A stretch of 64,000 nt of DNA from Vanilla planifolia (lineage: Eukaryota > Streptophyta > Magnoliopsida > Asparagales > Orchidaceae): assembly GCA_023846275.1 (NCBI GenBank), contig JAIUJO010000084.1:1163487-1227486 (forward strand), given 5' to 3'. Shown here in pieces: positions 38,591 through 52,700 of this stretch. The position numbers and the translations under genes were made by a program. Numbering within the stretch: the stretch's first letter is position 1; each line of letters opens with the position of its first letter. The notes under the pieces were generated by a model. It was not told the DNA's origin. It did not search any database and saw only the letters and a program-made list of their open reading frames with translations.

Positions 38591-41500
38591 ATGAAATCAG
38601 GTACGAATAGAAATATCATATAAAACATTCTAAAAACATAGAAAATAACAAATTTCAAATATTAAAAGTAAATATTTAATCATATGGACATCATCTAGGG
38701 TAGTCAAATGACATTTTTTGTTCTCAATCAAAACTTGTTGAAAAACTAAAAATTTTAAATTAAATATGCATAAATATTAAAATAATATAACTAAATCAAA
38801 GTAATATGAAGGTCACATGAGAGCAGATTTTGCATTACATTATACTATAATCAATTGAAATAAAAATTAAATAATGTGTATAAATTATGCAAAAATGTTG
38901 TACTTTAAGATCCTACGGAGATTAAGTGTAATATCCTTGATCATTAAATTAAACAAAAATAAAAGTTTCACAAAAATTATTCCAAAACTGTAATAAAAAA
39001 TATTTAATAAATAATGAGATGAAAAGTACTTGCCAAAATAAATAAAAGCAAAAATTTTAAATATAATATAAATTATAAGAAAAAGCTATATTCTGAGATA
39101 CTAAAAAGGCAAATGTAATATCTTCAATTATCAAAATAGGTACAAATTAAAATGATTCATAAAATTTGCAAACCCCTTAGAAAAAAAAATTTTCAAAAAA
39201 AATTAAATAAGTTATTTAATTGGATAGAGCTAATCAAGATGATTCTAATGATATTTCTTTTTTCTTGTTCATGCTCATTTGGATTTGCTAAGAATTACTA
39301 GGGTAACAAGTATAAATAATAATAAATATTTATTAAAACAAAAATAATATAATTGGAAGCAATATAATACTATTCAATATGTTGTAATTGTCATAAGAGA
39401 GGAGATTTTGACTTACATAGTAATATAACAAAATAAAAGCAAAACATTATTGAATGATATTAATTGCATGGGATAGTTACATTCGAAGATATCAAAAAGA
39501 TTGAGTGTAATATTCTCATTTATCAAATTAGGTAAAAATTTAAATTTATAATAATACAGGTGAGACACCTCGAAAATAATTATTTAAAATCATAAAAATA
39601 AATAATTAATCGGATAGAGGTAGTTCAGATGAATACAATGACGTTTCTTTTGTCTTGATTAGTTCTTTTTTGTTGTAATGTAATATGACCAAAGCAAAGA
39701 AAAATGTTTTAAAAAATGATACAAATTTTATGAGAGTTAAATTCCAAAAAACTTTTGTGATTTAATTCATTAAACCTTATTGAGCTCTTGTTGCTTCATA
39801 ATTTGGCCTCATTTTGAAAGACTTTTATTTACCAAAATAAATTATATTAACAATAATAATATTTTTTTAATAATAGATAGTAATATAATAAATTTGAGAT
39901 AACAAAAATTAAAGTAATGTAGACAAAATAAAAGCTTTTTAAATTTTAAACAAGAAGTGTATCAGAGTTTCATAGTAGTATTACAAATGTAGATAAAAAT
40001 ATTTGAAGAAGTGAGATAAATTGATAATGAAAGTATTATTTCGAGATACTAAAGACATAAAGTGTAACTATGCAAACACTAAATAAGGTATGAATCAAAA
40101 TTTTAAAAAATAAGATAAATTGTTTGGTAAAGTTTCCCTCCAAGATACTTAGAAGATTGATATAAATTGTAATGAAAAGAAAAATTAGAGTTACATCGTA
40201 AAATAACCTAATCAATGTGAAACGTTTTAACATATGAGATAAATTATGTGATAAATTTGTGTTCAAAGATACTTAGGCGATTAAGGGTAAACATATTGAT
40301 CATGAAAAATGGTACGAATTAATTAAATTTTTTGTTACTATCAAACAACATATGAAGTTAATATGAATTAGTAAAGTAACTAAACATTAATATTTAAAAG
40401 TTATTACATGAATTTTTTGTAAATATAGATTAAAAGTAAAATATAATAAATGGAAGCAATATAGTATATCTAAATCAATGCTATGTAAAGAACACATGAT
40501 TTTAGATTTAGAGTTAATAGTAATATAACCAATTCAAAACAAAAAGTTTGAAGAAATGAGATGAATGGCATGAGAATGTTTTATTTTAAGTTACTATAGA
40601 GGTTGAGTGTAAATATAAGTTGGGCAATATTTCGAATTATGATAAATTACTAGAGTAAATAAGCATAAATAAATATAAATTGCAATTATAACCTTAAAAA
40701 TATAAATTAAAATGTAAATAACATAAATAAAAGAATATAAAGTAACAAAATCAATGATGACAAATTGAAGCCATGAAAAGATTTGTATAAGAAGGCTTCA
40801 TTCCAAAATACTAAGAACATCGAGTGTAACATGCCCGATCATCAAATTGGGTACAACTAGTAATGTCTCATAAAAGGTGTGAAAACATTGCAAATAAAAT
40901 AATCAATATAATAAAATTCAATAATAAAATGGATAAGGTCATCAAGATTAGTCCAATGATTTTTATTTATCATTAACCAAAACTCACCTTAAATAATTAA
41001 AATTTTCAAATTGAAAGAGAATAAATAATAATTAATTTCTATTATATAACTAAGAAAATATATATTAAATCTACAGACTAAAAATATCGAGTGTAACACT
41101 CTCAATCGTCAAATCAAGCAAAAATCGACATTTTCTATAAAGCTTGCAAAAATCATAGAAAAAAAATTTAGAAATGAGTAGTTATTATTTAATTAGGTTT
41201 AGCTAATGAAGATGATATTAATGGTATTTATTTTATCTCTATTAGATCTTATTTGAAATTATGATGAATTAATAAATAAATAATCATAAAAAATAATAAA
41301 TTATTATTTTAGTCAATAACAAAATATATTAATGCTAGAAACTAATAAGCAAAAGGAATGTAATATTACTAAAAAAGAAATTATAATTTCATAAGATTAT
41401 AACTAAATAAAATAAAAAACATAAAAAAATGAGAAATATTTTTAGAAGGTTCCATTGAAAAATACTAAGGAGATTGCATATAATATACTTAACCATCAAA

Positions 41501-43673
41501 ATAGGTACAGATCGAAATATCTCATCAAATATACTAAAAACATTAATAAATAAAATATAGAAAAATTTTTGACTAGATGGAGCTAGCCAAGATTGTTCCA
41601 ATGACATTACTTCTATGTCAATGAGACCTCATTTGGAATTCCTATTAAAGACTTAATTATCTAGGCATGAATAATAATAAATTATTATTATAGTATATGG
41701 TGAATAAATAATAAAGTTAAAAGGAGATAAATTGAATGAATGTAATATAACAAAATAAAAATAATGTAAAGGTTAAATGAGAGTAGAATTAGAGTTTCAT
41801 CAAATTATAACCAAATAAAATAAACAATTTGAACAAATTAGAAAATTATGTAAAAAGTTTTTTTCCAAAATACTAAAGAGCTCAAATGTGACATTCTTAA
41901 TATTCAACTTATGTTGAAATCAAAATTCCACATAAAATACATAAAAAATTGAAAATAAGTACTTAAAAACTACAAAATAAGTATTAATTAGAAAAAACTT
42001 GATGAGATAAGTGAACTAATGTTTGTTTTATCTTGATCAAGCCTCATTTAGATTTGCTGTGATAAAAAGCACTTGTGTTGGAATAATAATAAATTACTTT
42101 TTATATTATGTAATATATATATTTAATCAAAATGAGATAAATTAAAGCAACATATTATAATAAAATTAAAGCGATATAAATGTCATAATAGAGGAGTTTT
42201 ATTGTTTCATAGCATCACACCAAAATCAAATCAAACAATTTGATAAAATGAGGTAAATTGTTTAAGAATGTTGCATTCAAAAATCAGTGAAGGTCGAGTG
42301 TAACTTCCTTGATTGTCATATTATGTAAGAATAAAAATTACTCAAAAAGCATCCAAATTTCTTAGAAATAAAATACTTCAAAAAATAGAAATGAGTAATT
42401 AATTTGATAAAACTTGTTAAGACCCATCCAATGATATTTGTTTCATCTTGAGCAAAACTTGTTAGAAAAGTTTACTAATTACCAAAATAAATAAGTACAA
42501 TAAAACCTAATCAAATCAAATACTCAAAGAGAAGAAAAAGTTAAAAATATCAGGAAAGTTGCATTCTAAGATAGTAAAGAAATCAAGTGCAACATCATCG
42601 ATCACAAAATTAAGCATGAATTAAAATATCTAGTAATGGGAGGCAAAATCTTGAAATAAGTGCGATAAAAACTGAAATTAAAAACTTTATTTTATTTAGC
42701 ACTTTGACACATGTTCAATGATATCTATTTCAACTCTATTAGACATCTTTTTAGCAATTAATGGGAATTATAAAACTAAATAAGCATTTATATTTAAACA
42801 AATATTATTTTTAGTATAAACTAAATATTTACTGAAATTGAAATAGAAGAAACTGAAGCAATTTAACATAACCAAATAAAAATGTTGTGAATGCCGTAAA
42901 AAAGGAGAATTAGAAATTCATCAAAGTATAATGAAATAAATTAAAAACATTTTGATAAATGTGAAACTATTTAATCAGGAGTGTTTAAAAAATATTATAT
43001 GGAGAAAAAGTTAATATTTAATTTAATTAAGTTCGTTGAATCATGTTCAACATTGTTGTTTTTCTTGATTGAAGTTCATTCGGAATTTTTTTGAATTAAA
43101 AAAATGTTATACATAAATAACAATAAATTATTTTTTTTAATATTTAGTAAATACAATGAAGATGAAATTAAATAATTTTATGAAATAAAATAACTAAATC
43201 AAAGAGAAAAATTTGATGAAATGTGAAAATTTTTACACAAAAGTTGCATTTAACATTCTAAGAAAATCGAGTGTAATATCGTGAATCACCAAATAAATTA
43301 TAAATTGAATTGCCTCATGAAGCATACATGGTAATAGAAAAATGTGCAAAAACCCTAGAAATAAAGTTCTTAAAAGTGAAAAATTGGAACAAACAATATA
43401 AATTATTAAGGAAAGTTTGTTTAAAAGATACAAATAAGATCGACTGTAACATCCAGAGTCGATGAGTCATGTATCAATTTAAATGTCTCATAAAGTATGC
43501 TAAACCACAAGAAAATAATGTATTTTAAGGAAAATGAATGAATATTTATTAAGATAGACATATTCTAAATGAGTTGAATGATTTATTTCTTCTCAATGAG
43601 ACCCCATTTGGAAATAATAGGAATTACCCAAACTTTAATACAAAATATAATAAATTACTATTTTAATATTAGT

Positions 43674-43704
43674 TATATATATAGATGTATATATATATAT
43701 ATAT
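43674..43704. repeat. Interrupted (TA)n microsatellite inside a monomer
   Basis: TATATATATA, then GATG, then (TA)8 at 43,688-43,704. It is in the same monomer phase as the runs at 5,624 and 6,836. Confidence 0.9.
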
Positions 43705-43876
43705 TAAGGCTTTATTGAGATAAATTGAAGTAATGTATTATAACAAAATCATGTTTTTATAAAGGTGACACGTGATAAGATTAAAAAATTATATAATAAT
43801 ATAGCCAAATTAAGGTGAACAATTTGAAGAAATGAGACAAATTGTATGGGAAACTTACATTCAAAAATACTGAAGA

Positions 43877-43899
43877 GATCAAGTATAACATGCTTGATC
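43877..43899 (+). repeat. Satellite inverted repeat 1, pairing state CA/TG
   Basis: GATCAAG and CTTGATC pair perfectly over 7 bases across TATAACATG. It is the same state as at 23,538, some 20 kb away on the other side of the island. Confidence 0.7.
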
Positions 43900-46800
43900 A
43901 TCAAGTAACATATGAATCAAAATTTCTCAGAAGTCATGATAAAATGTCAGAAATTAATATTTCAAAATATATAAAAAATATTTAATTGGTTATTTCATAT
44001 TGGGATTAGTAAAATGACTCTTATTCCATCTTGATTGAACCTCACTAAATAACATTAAATAATGTTAATTATAATTTTGATATTAGAAGAATCTATATTG
44101 AAGTTGAAAAGAGATGAACCAAAGTTATGTAATATAATCAAAACAAAACAATGTAATGGTTGCATTAAAGAAGTTTTAAAGTTACATAATAATGTAAAAA
44201 AATCAAATAAAAAATGTGAAGAAATGAGATAATTTGTGTGGGAAAGTAGTACTTCAAGATAGTAAGGACATTGAGAATAACATGGTAAATTATTATATTA
44301 GGTATGGATCAAGATACCTCAAAAAGAGAGTTTTTAACATAAGACAATAAAATATTTAAAATTATATAAATGAATGTTAATTGGATAGAGATTTCTAGAT
44401 GAGACCAATGATTTTTGTTTCAACTCTAGTAGTCCTCATTTTGAATTATTACAAACTAAAAAATTAAATATGTAAAAATAATAATAAACAAATATTTTAA
44501 ATTTATGTGATATATATTAAAGCTAAAATGAGATAAGCTAATGAAATTTAATATAAGAAAATTATAGGGTTGTAAGTTACAAGAGAAGCAAATTAAGGCT
44601 TAATTTTAATACAACAAAATGAAATCAAAACTTTTGAAAAAAAGACAAATTGTAAAGGAAAATTCCATTCAAAAATATTGAAGATATCAAGTTAATCATC
44701 ACTGATCATGAAACAATATAAGAATAGAAATGTCTTATAAAACATGTAAAAACATACAAAATAACATTCTTAAAAATTTAGAATTAAGCATTTAATTAGA
44801 TAAGGCTCATCAAGATGAGTCCAATATTCTTTGTTTTGTTGTGATTGCACCTCATTTGAAATGTTCATAAGTTATTAAGTTAGACAAGCATAAATAAAAA
44901 TTATTATTACAATACTAAGAAAAACATTTTAAAGCTGAAATGAGGTAAATTAAACAAAAGTAATAATAGCCAAATCAAAGCTAGATCTCATAGGAGGAGA
45001 ATTATAATTTTATAGCAATAAAAGCAAATCAAATGAAAAATTTGGAAAAATGCATAAAATGCACAAGAAAGATGTAAGGATCACATTAAAGAAGAATTAG
45101 AGTTTCATAGTAATATGATCAAATTAAAGAAAAGTATTTTAATAAAATGAGATAAACTTTATAAGAACCTGTATTATAAGATATTAAAGAGATCAAGTGT
45201 AATATTCTCAATTGTCAAATCATTTACAAATTTAAAACCACTGAATTTGAAAAATAAATATTTAACTAGATAAAGATCATCGAGATAAGTCGAACAACAT
45301 TTGTTTCACATCAAATGGACTTTGTTTTGGATTACAGTGAATTTCTAATTTTATGAAACACAAAAAAGAATAAACTATTAGTTTAGTATTAAAGATATAT
45401 ACATTAATGATGAAACTAGACATACTAAAGTAATGTAATATAACAATATCAACAAGAATAATTTGAAGAAACTTGATATATTACACACGGAACTGGTTTT
45501 CTAATATACTAAGGAGATTGAGTCCTCGTTTCTAAAATTAGGCAGAAATCAAAATATCTGGTAAAGCACATATATTAAAAGTAAAAAAACCAATTTTTAA
45601 TTAGATTGATGTCATCGAAACAAGTCCAACAACATCTATTAATTCTTATTTGAACTTCTTTTATAATTACTATAAATTAAAAAAATAAATAAGAAATGTT
45701 AATAATTAATAAACTTTTGTAATATTTAGAAAATTTTTATTAATACCAAGAAGTGTTGAGTTGAAGTAAGGTAATATAACCATGTCAAAGTTTTTTAAAG
45801 GCTACATATGAGGGAACTTAGGGTTACATAGTAATATAATCAAATGAAGGCATTACTTTTTAGAAATAGATAAATTATACAAAAAAATTTCATTCCAAGA
45901 AACCAAAGAAATCATGTGCAGCAACCTTGACCATCACATCATGCACTAATCAAAATGTTCAGTAATGCATGTAAAACTCATAAAAATAAAATATTTAAAA
46001 TATATAAATTGAATATTTACTAAATAAAAAATAAGTTAGAGCCCACTCACATTTGTTTCCTCTCGTTTGGGCCTCTTTCAACATCACTATAAATTACTAA
46101 AAAATAAAAACGAAAAATAATTTATTTTTTAATATTAAATAAATATATATATCAAAACTAAAAAAAGATAAATGAAAGTAATATAATATTATACAATCAA
46201 AGTGATATAAAGGCCATATAAGAGGAGATTTAGAGCAACATAACAACATATCAAAATTAAAGCAAAAAATTTAAATAAATAAAATAAATTCTAGTATCAT
46301 CAATCATCAAATTAGGTATAAAATTTATTTTGTCTCAATCAAACCATCTTTAAAATTATTGTGAATTAAAAATATAAATAAGCATAATTAAAAATATTTT
46401 TTAATTTAAATATAACTTAAATATATAATAAAGTTAAAATGTGATAAATTGAAGTAATATAAAATAACTAAATAAAAATGATGTAAATATCACATGAGAA
46501 GAGAATTAATATTTCATATTAATATAATAAAATTAAACAAAAAAAGTTTTATAAATGAGATAAATTATTGGAGAAAGTTGTGTTCTAATATATTAAAGAG
46601 AACGAGTTTAACATTCTCAATCATCCTATCAGCTATGAATCTAAATGTCTTATAAAATATTCAAAAACTTTAAAAAAATAAATAAGTTAAATGTATAGAA
46701 ATGAATATTTAATATGACTAAGGTAATTTTGATGTGTCTAATACTATTTTCTTTGTCATGATTAGATATTATTTGGAATTACTATTAATTATACCATTAA

Positions 46801-49795
46801 ATAGGAATAAATAAAACTAAAATATAATTTAAATATTTATTATATATGAAAGCAACATTGAGAGGCTTTCAAGCCATGTAATACAACGAAATAAAAAAAA
46901 AATGTTCTACAATAAGAATAAGTTGTGCAAAAAAGTTGCATTCGAAGATAATTAGGAGATCGTGTGCAATATTCTGATTCATCAAATCAGGTATGAGTGA
47001 AAATGTCTCTTAAAATATGCCAACATCTTAGAAATCCAATATCTAAAAATATATAATTGAACATTTATTTTGATAAAACTCTTAAGGATAAGTCCAATAA
47101 TGATTGTTTCATATCAAAAAGAACTTGTTTGGAATTTCAACAAATTACCTAATTAAGTAAATATAAATAATAATAAATTATAATTTTATATTATGTAAAT
47201 ATGTAATAAATATAAAATAAGGTAAATTGGAGAAATGTACCATTATCAAATAAAAACTATGCAACTGTCACACGAGAGTAGAATTATAAATTCACGGTAA
47301 TATACTCAAATGAAATTAAAAAAATTGAAACATTTCTTAAATTAAGCAAAAGAGTTGTATTCCAAGACTCTAAGGAGAATGACTATAGAATATTCAATCA
47401 TCAAATCAGGTTTTAATCAATTTGACAATTAAAATATGCCAAAATCCTAAAAAACAAAATATTTCAAAAAATATAAATAAACATTTGGTTGGATATATCT
47501 CATTGTGACTAATTTAATGATATTTTTTCCTCTCAATTTAAAATGATTAAAAATTATAGAGAATTACCAAATTGATTAACAATAAAAATGATACATGAGA
47601 GGGAATTATAGGTCACAAGAGAGGGAAATATGGATTCATAGTTAGAATACTAAACAATTATTTTAATATTAAGATAATATATATTAAAGCTAAAATAACT
47701 TAAATTGATGAAATTGTTTATAATAAAATAAAAATAATGTAAATCTCACAAATGAGAAGTTTAGAAATCGAAAGCAATATAACTAAATCGAGAAAAACAT
47801 CTGATGAAATATGATAAATTGTAGAAAAATTACATGCCAAGTTCCAAGTGGATTGATTGTAACATTCTCTATCAAAAATAAGATACAAGAAGAAATTATT
47901 CATAAAACATATAAAAAGTTTAGAAAATAAAATATTTAAATTTTACAAATAAATATTTAATTTGATAATGCTCCTTGAGTTGAGTCCAATGATATTTGTT
48001 TTATCTTGATCAAAACACTTTTGGAATTTTTATGAATAAAATTTTAAAATGCAAAAATAATAATAATGTATCATTAAAAAATTTAATAAATATATAATAA
48101 AATAAAATAAAAAATAAATTATAAACATATAATATAAATAAATAAAAATGATGTAATTGTCATTCGAGAGGAGGCTTCTAGTTTAAAATTTATATATCCA
48201 AATCAAAGTAAAACATATGAAGAAATAAGAGATATTTGATACAAAACTTATATTCCATGATACTAAAAAGAATGAGTGTAACATCAAATTAGTTACAAAT
48301 TAAAATGCCTCTTAAAGCATGACAATATTATTAAATGAAACTTTTATGAAACTATAAAATTACGTATTTAATCTGATAATGTTCAAGGGGGCGAGTCTAG
48401 CAACATATGTTTCATTATAATTGGTACTTGACTATGACAAATTAAAAAAGTGAATATTCATAAATTCTGATAAATTATTGTTTTAATATTTATTAATACA
48501 TACTAAAGTAGAAATGCGATATACTAAAGAATTGTAATGTAACAAAATTAAAATAATGTGAAGATTACACAAGATGTGAAAATTACATTATAATATGTCA
48601 AAGAGATTGAGTGCAACATCCTCCATCATTAAATTAGGTACCAATCGAAGTGTCTATTAAAACATATAAAAATCAAAGAAAATAAAATATTTTCAACATC
48701 AAAATAAAATTTTAAATAGATTGAGCTTGCTTAAATGAGTCTAATGATTTTTGTTAAATCTTAATGAGATCTAATTTTTAATTACAATAAAATACAATAT
48801 TAAGGAAGCATAAATAATAACAAATTATTAATTCAATATTTAGTAATTTATTTCAAAAACAAAATGAGATAAACTAAGGAAATGTAATATAATCAAAACA
48901 AAGAATGTAAAAGTCACATAATAGAAGAGTTATAATTTTATAATAACAACATCAATTGAAATTAAAAAATTGAAAAAAATGAGATATCTTTAATGGGAAA
49001 GCTGCATTACCTGATACTAAAGAGATCAATTATCATAGAAAAGACAATTAAATTAATACCAATCGAGATGCCTCATAAAATTTGGTAAGTACTAGAAAAT
49101 GAATTATTTAAAAATATAGAAAAAAATATTTAAATAAAAAATCTTATTGATAAGAGTCAAATGATGCTTGTTTTATCTTGATTAGGCCACATTTGAAATG
49201 ATCGTAAGTAATAATAAATTATTATTTTAATATTTAATATATAAGTATTAAATTTGAAATGAGATAAGTCAAAATAAACTAAAAAACTAAATCAAAGTGA
49301 TGCAAAGGTCACACGAGAATAGATATAGAGTTACCCAACAATATAACCAAATTAAAGCAAAAAAATTGAAGAAATAATACAAATCTTACGACAAATTTGT
49401 ATTACAAGATTTTAGAGAGATTGACTATATCATTCTCGATTCTCAAATCACATATTAATTGAACTATGACATAAAATGTATCAAAAACTAAAAAAAATTT
49501 TAGATTTCAAAAATAATATCTAATTGGATAGAGCTAATGACAATGAGTCCAATGATATTTGTTTCAACTTAATCGCAATTGTTTAGAATTACTACAAATT
49601 AAAAGAATTTAAAAACATAAATTATACGTATTTTTTATTTTTTATATAAAGTAAATATGTATTAATAAATAAGTAAGATAGTTATAGTAATGTAACATAA
49701 CCAAATGTTAGTGTTTTGAAGACCTTGTGAGAGTAGAATTAGCGTTTCATTTTAATATATCCAAATAAAATCACATATGAATTGAAACACAATGT

Positions 49796-52700
49796 TTTCC
49801 TTATTATCTGGAAATACAGCTTTCTTTGTAATTTATCTCATTTCTTTAAAGTTTTTTCATAAATTCGGTTATATTACTTTGTAACTCTAAATCACATCTC
49901 AAGTGGCCTTAACAATACATTTTTTTTGTTATAATATGTTCCATCTATTTATCTTATTCTAACATTTTATTTTTTGAGTTTTTGAGCTACTTTCTGATAA
50001 AGTTTTACTTTTTGCTAAATTGATGACCTAGAATGTCACACTCGATCTCATTAGTATCTTAGAATTTAAGTTTCTTTTACAATTAATATAATTTCATCAA
50101 ATTTTTTGTTTTGATTTTTTATTTTATAATAGAACTCATAATCTTCTCTTATTTCATTTTACAATGATGTCATTTGCCTAATTAAATATTTATTTTATAT
50201 AATTTTTTAAACTTTTTATTTTTAAGATTGACATATTTTATGAGATATTTTTATTTGTACCTTATGTGCTTATTGACCATGTTATGCTGGATCTCATTTT
50301 TATCTTAGAATATATGTTTATCAAGCAATATATCTAATTTTCTTAAATTTTTTGTTTAATTTCACTATATTACTATGTACATCTAGCATCCATTCATGTG
50401 TCATTTATAGGTATTTTATTTAGTTCTTTTTAAATTATTTTAATTTATCTCATTTTATCATTAATATATAATTAATTAATTCTAAAATAATAATTTATTA
50501 TTATTAATGAATGTTTAGCTAGTAATTTTATGGAATTCTTAAAAAGGGCTAACCGAGATAAAAGAAACATCACTAGATTCATGTCTGTTAGCTCAATGTA
50601 AACTTAAATTTTGTATTGTTAAATATTTTATTTTCTATAGTTTAAGTATGTTTTATGTGACATTTTGATTTGTACTTGATTTGAAAATCTAGGTAGTTAC
50701 TATTGATCTTTCTAGCATCTTGGAATATGATTTTTCATACGGATTATGTCATTTGTTCAATTTTCTAACTTTAATTCGATTATATTACTAAGTAAATTTG
50801 AATCCTCTCTCATGTGACATTTACATGTCTTTGATTTTTTTTGTTATACTGCATGAATTTGTATCATTTTTTCTTCAATACAGATTTATTAATCTTAAAA
50901 TAATAAGTTGTTATTATTTCTAATTATTTTCTTTGGTTCTTCGCTATAATTCTAAATGAAGTCTTATAAAGATCAAAGAAACATTACTAGGTTGATTTGG
51001 ATAAGCTCTACCAATTTAATTAATCTAATTTATATTACAAAACATTCTATTTCATAGTGTTTTTGTATGGTTTATGAAAAATTATGATTGAAATCCTATT
51101 TGATGATTTAAGATATCACAATAAAATACTTTCGTATTTTGCAACACAAATTTCTCATATAATTAATTTTAAAATGCTGTGCTTTGATTTGGTTATATTA
51201 CTATGTAAGTTTAAATCATCTATCTTGTGACATTCACATCGCTTTCATTTTGTTATATTATATTTATTTAATTTAAATAATTTAGCTTTAATTTTTATTT
51301 ACTTAATATTAAAACAATGCTTTCTCAATTTCTATGCTTTTAACATGCTTCATGAGCCTTTTAGATTCATGGTTCATTTACAGATCAAGAATATTGCACT
51401 TGATCTATTGTACGATGGAATATAGCTATCTCATCTAATTTATCTCATTTTTTTAAAAAGTTTTAATTTGAGTTTGTTATATTTTTGTCAAACTCTAATT
51501 TTCTTTTGATGTGGCATTTATAATTTTCTTTGGATTAGTCTCATTAAAATACTTCAATTTATCTTATTTTACCTTTATTATATATTAATTTAACATTAAA
51601 ATAATAATTTTTAATTATTTTTCTTTACTTACCTTACTAATTGAAAGAAATAAAAAATGAGGTTCAATTGAAATGAAACAAAGTAAATTTCACGTCTCAA
51701 TGGAAATTATGTAATTTATTATTTATTATTTTATTTTAAACATTTTATGTTTATGATATATTTTGATTTGTTCTTAATTATAAGGTCGAGGATACTACAC
51801 TCGATCTCTTTAGTGCCTTACAAAGCTAATTTCTTAAACATTATTTGTCATCATTTCAAAATTTTCACTTTTATTTTGTTATATTTAATTGGTTTAATTT
51901 ATCTAGTTTTATATTTAATATGTATTTTATTAATAAAAAAAATAATATTATTTTATTTATCCTTATTTCTTCTTTTAATTCATAATAATTCTATATAAGG
52001 TTCAAAAGGAGAAAAACAAGGTCATTGGACTCATCTTGTTATGCTCTAACAAATTGAATATTCTTTTTTATATTATTAAATATTTTTTCTATAGACTTTT
52101 CATGTTTTATGACTTTTTTATATACATCCATTTTGACAATCGAGGATGTTGTACATGATCCACTTAGTATCTTAGAATCTAACTTTCTTATAAAATTTTT
52201 CTTATTTCTGAAATTATTTTGCTTTAATTTTGTTATATTATTATGAACGTCTAATTCCCCTCTTATGTTTTGTTTACACCAATTGATTTGCTTATATTAT
52301 ATGACCACAATTTTACTAGTTTCAACTATAATACGTCTTTGCTTTTATTACAAAATAATTTGTTATTATTTATGTTCATTTATTTGAGAATTCATAGTAA
52401 TTCGTAACATGCACTCAGCAAAATGAAAGAAATATTGTTGGAATTGTCTCGACCAGTTTAGTATATCGGAATGCAATTTTTTGAGCAATATATCTCATTT
52501 TTTCGAAATTGTTTCTTTGACTTTGTCATTATACATTCTAAATTTAAATCTCTTAATGTGGTGGCTTTGTATTCGTTTGATTTGGTTATACAACATTATT
52601 TTGATTTATCATATTTTAGCTATATTTTTCATTATGTTTACTAACTTTGGTAATTTGCATTAGTTACGAACATGGTTCAAAGGACACTAAACAATACCAT

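Larger units (their letters stand above)
38126..49795 (+). repeat. Diverged ~410 bp satellite, forward orientation, middle array
   Basis: The monomer and its degree of divergence are the same as in the left array, with roughly 28 units. Clear anchors include GATAGAGCTAATCAAGATGA near 39,222, TTCCAAAATACTAAG near 40,802, GCTAGCCAAGATTGTTCC near 41,582 and GCTCATCAAGATGAGTCC near 44,805. Shortened monomers occur near 42,500 and 45,060. A small local duplication of GAGAGGGAAnTATGG lies at 47,595-47,635. There is no gene in it. Confidence 0.9.
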
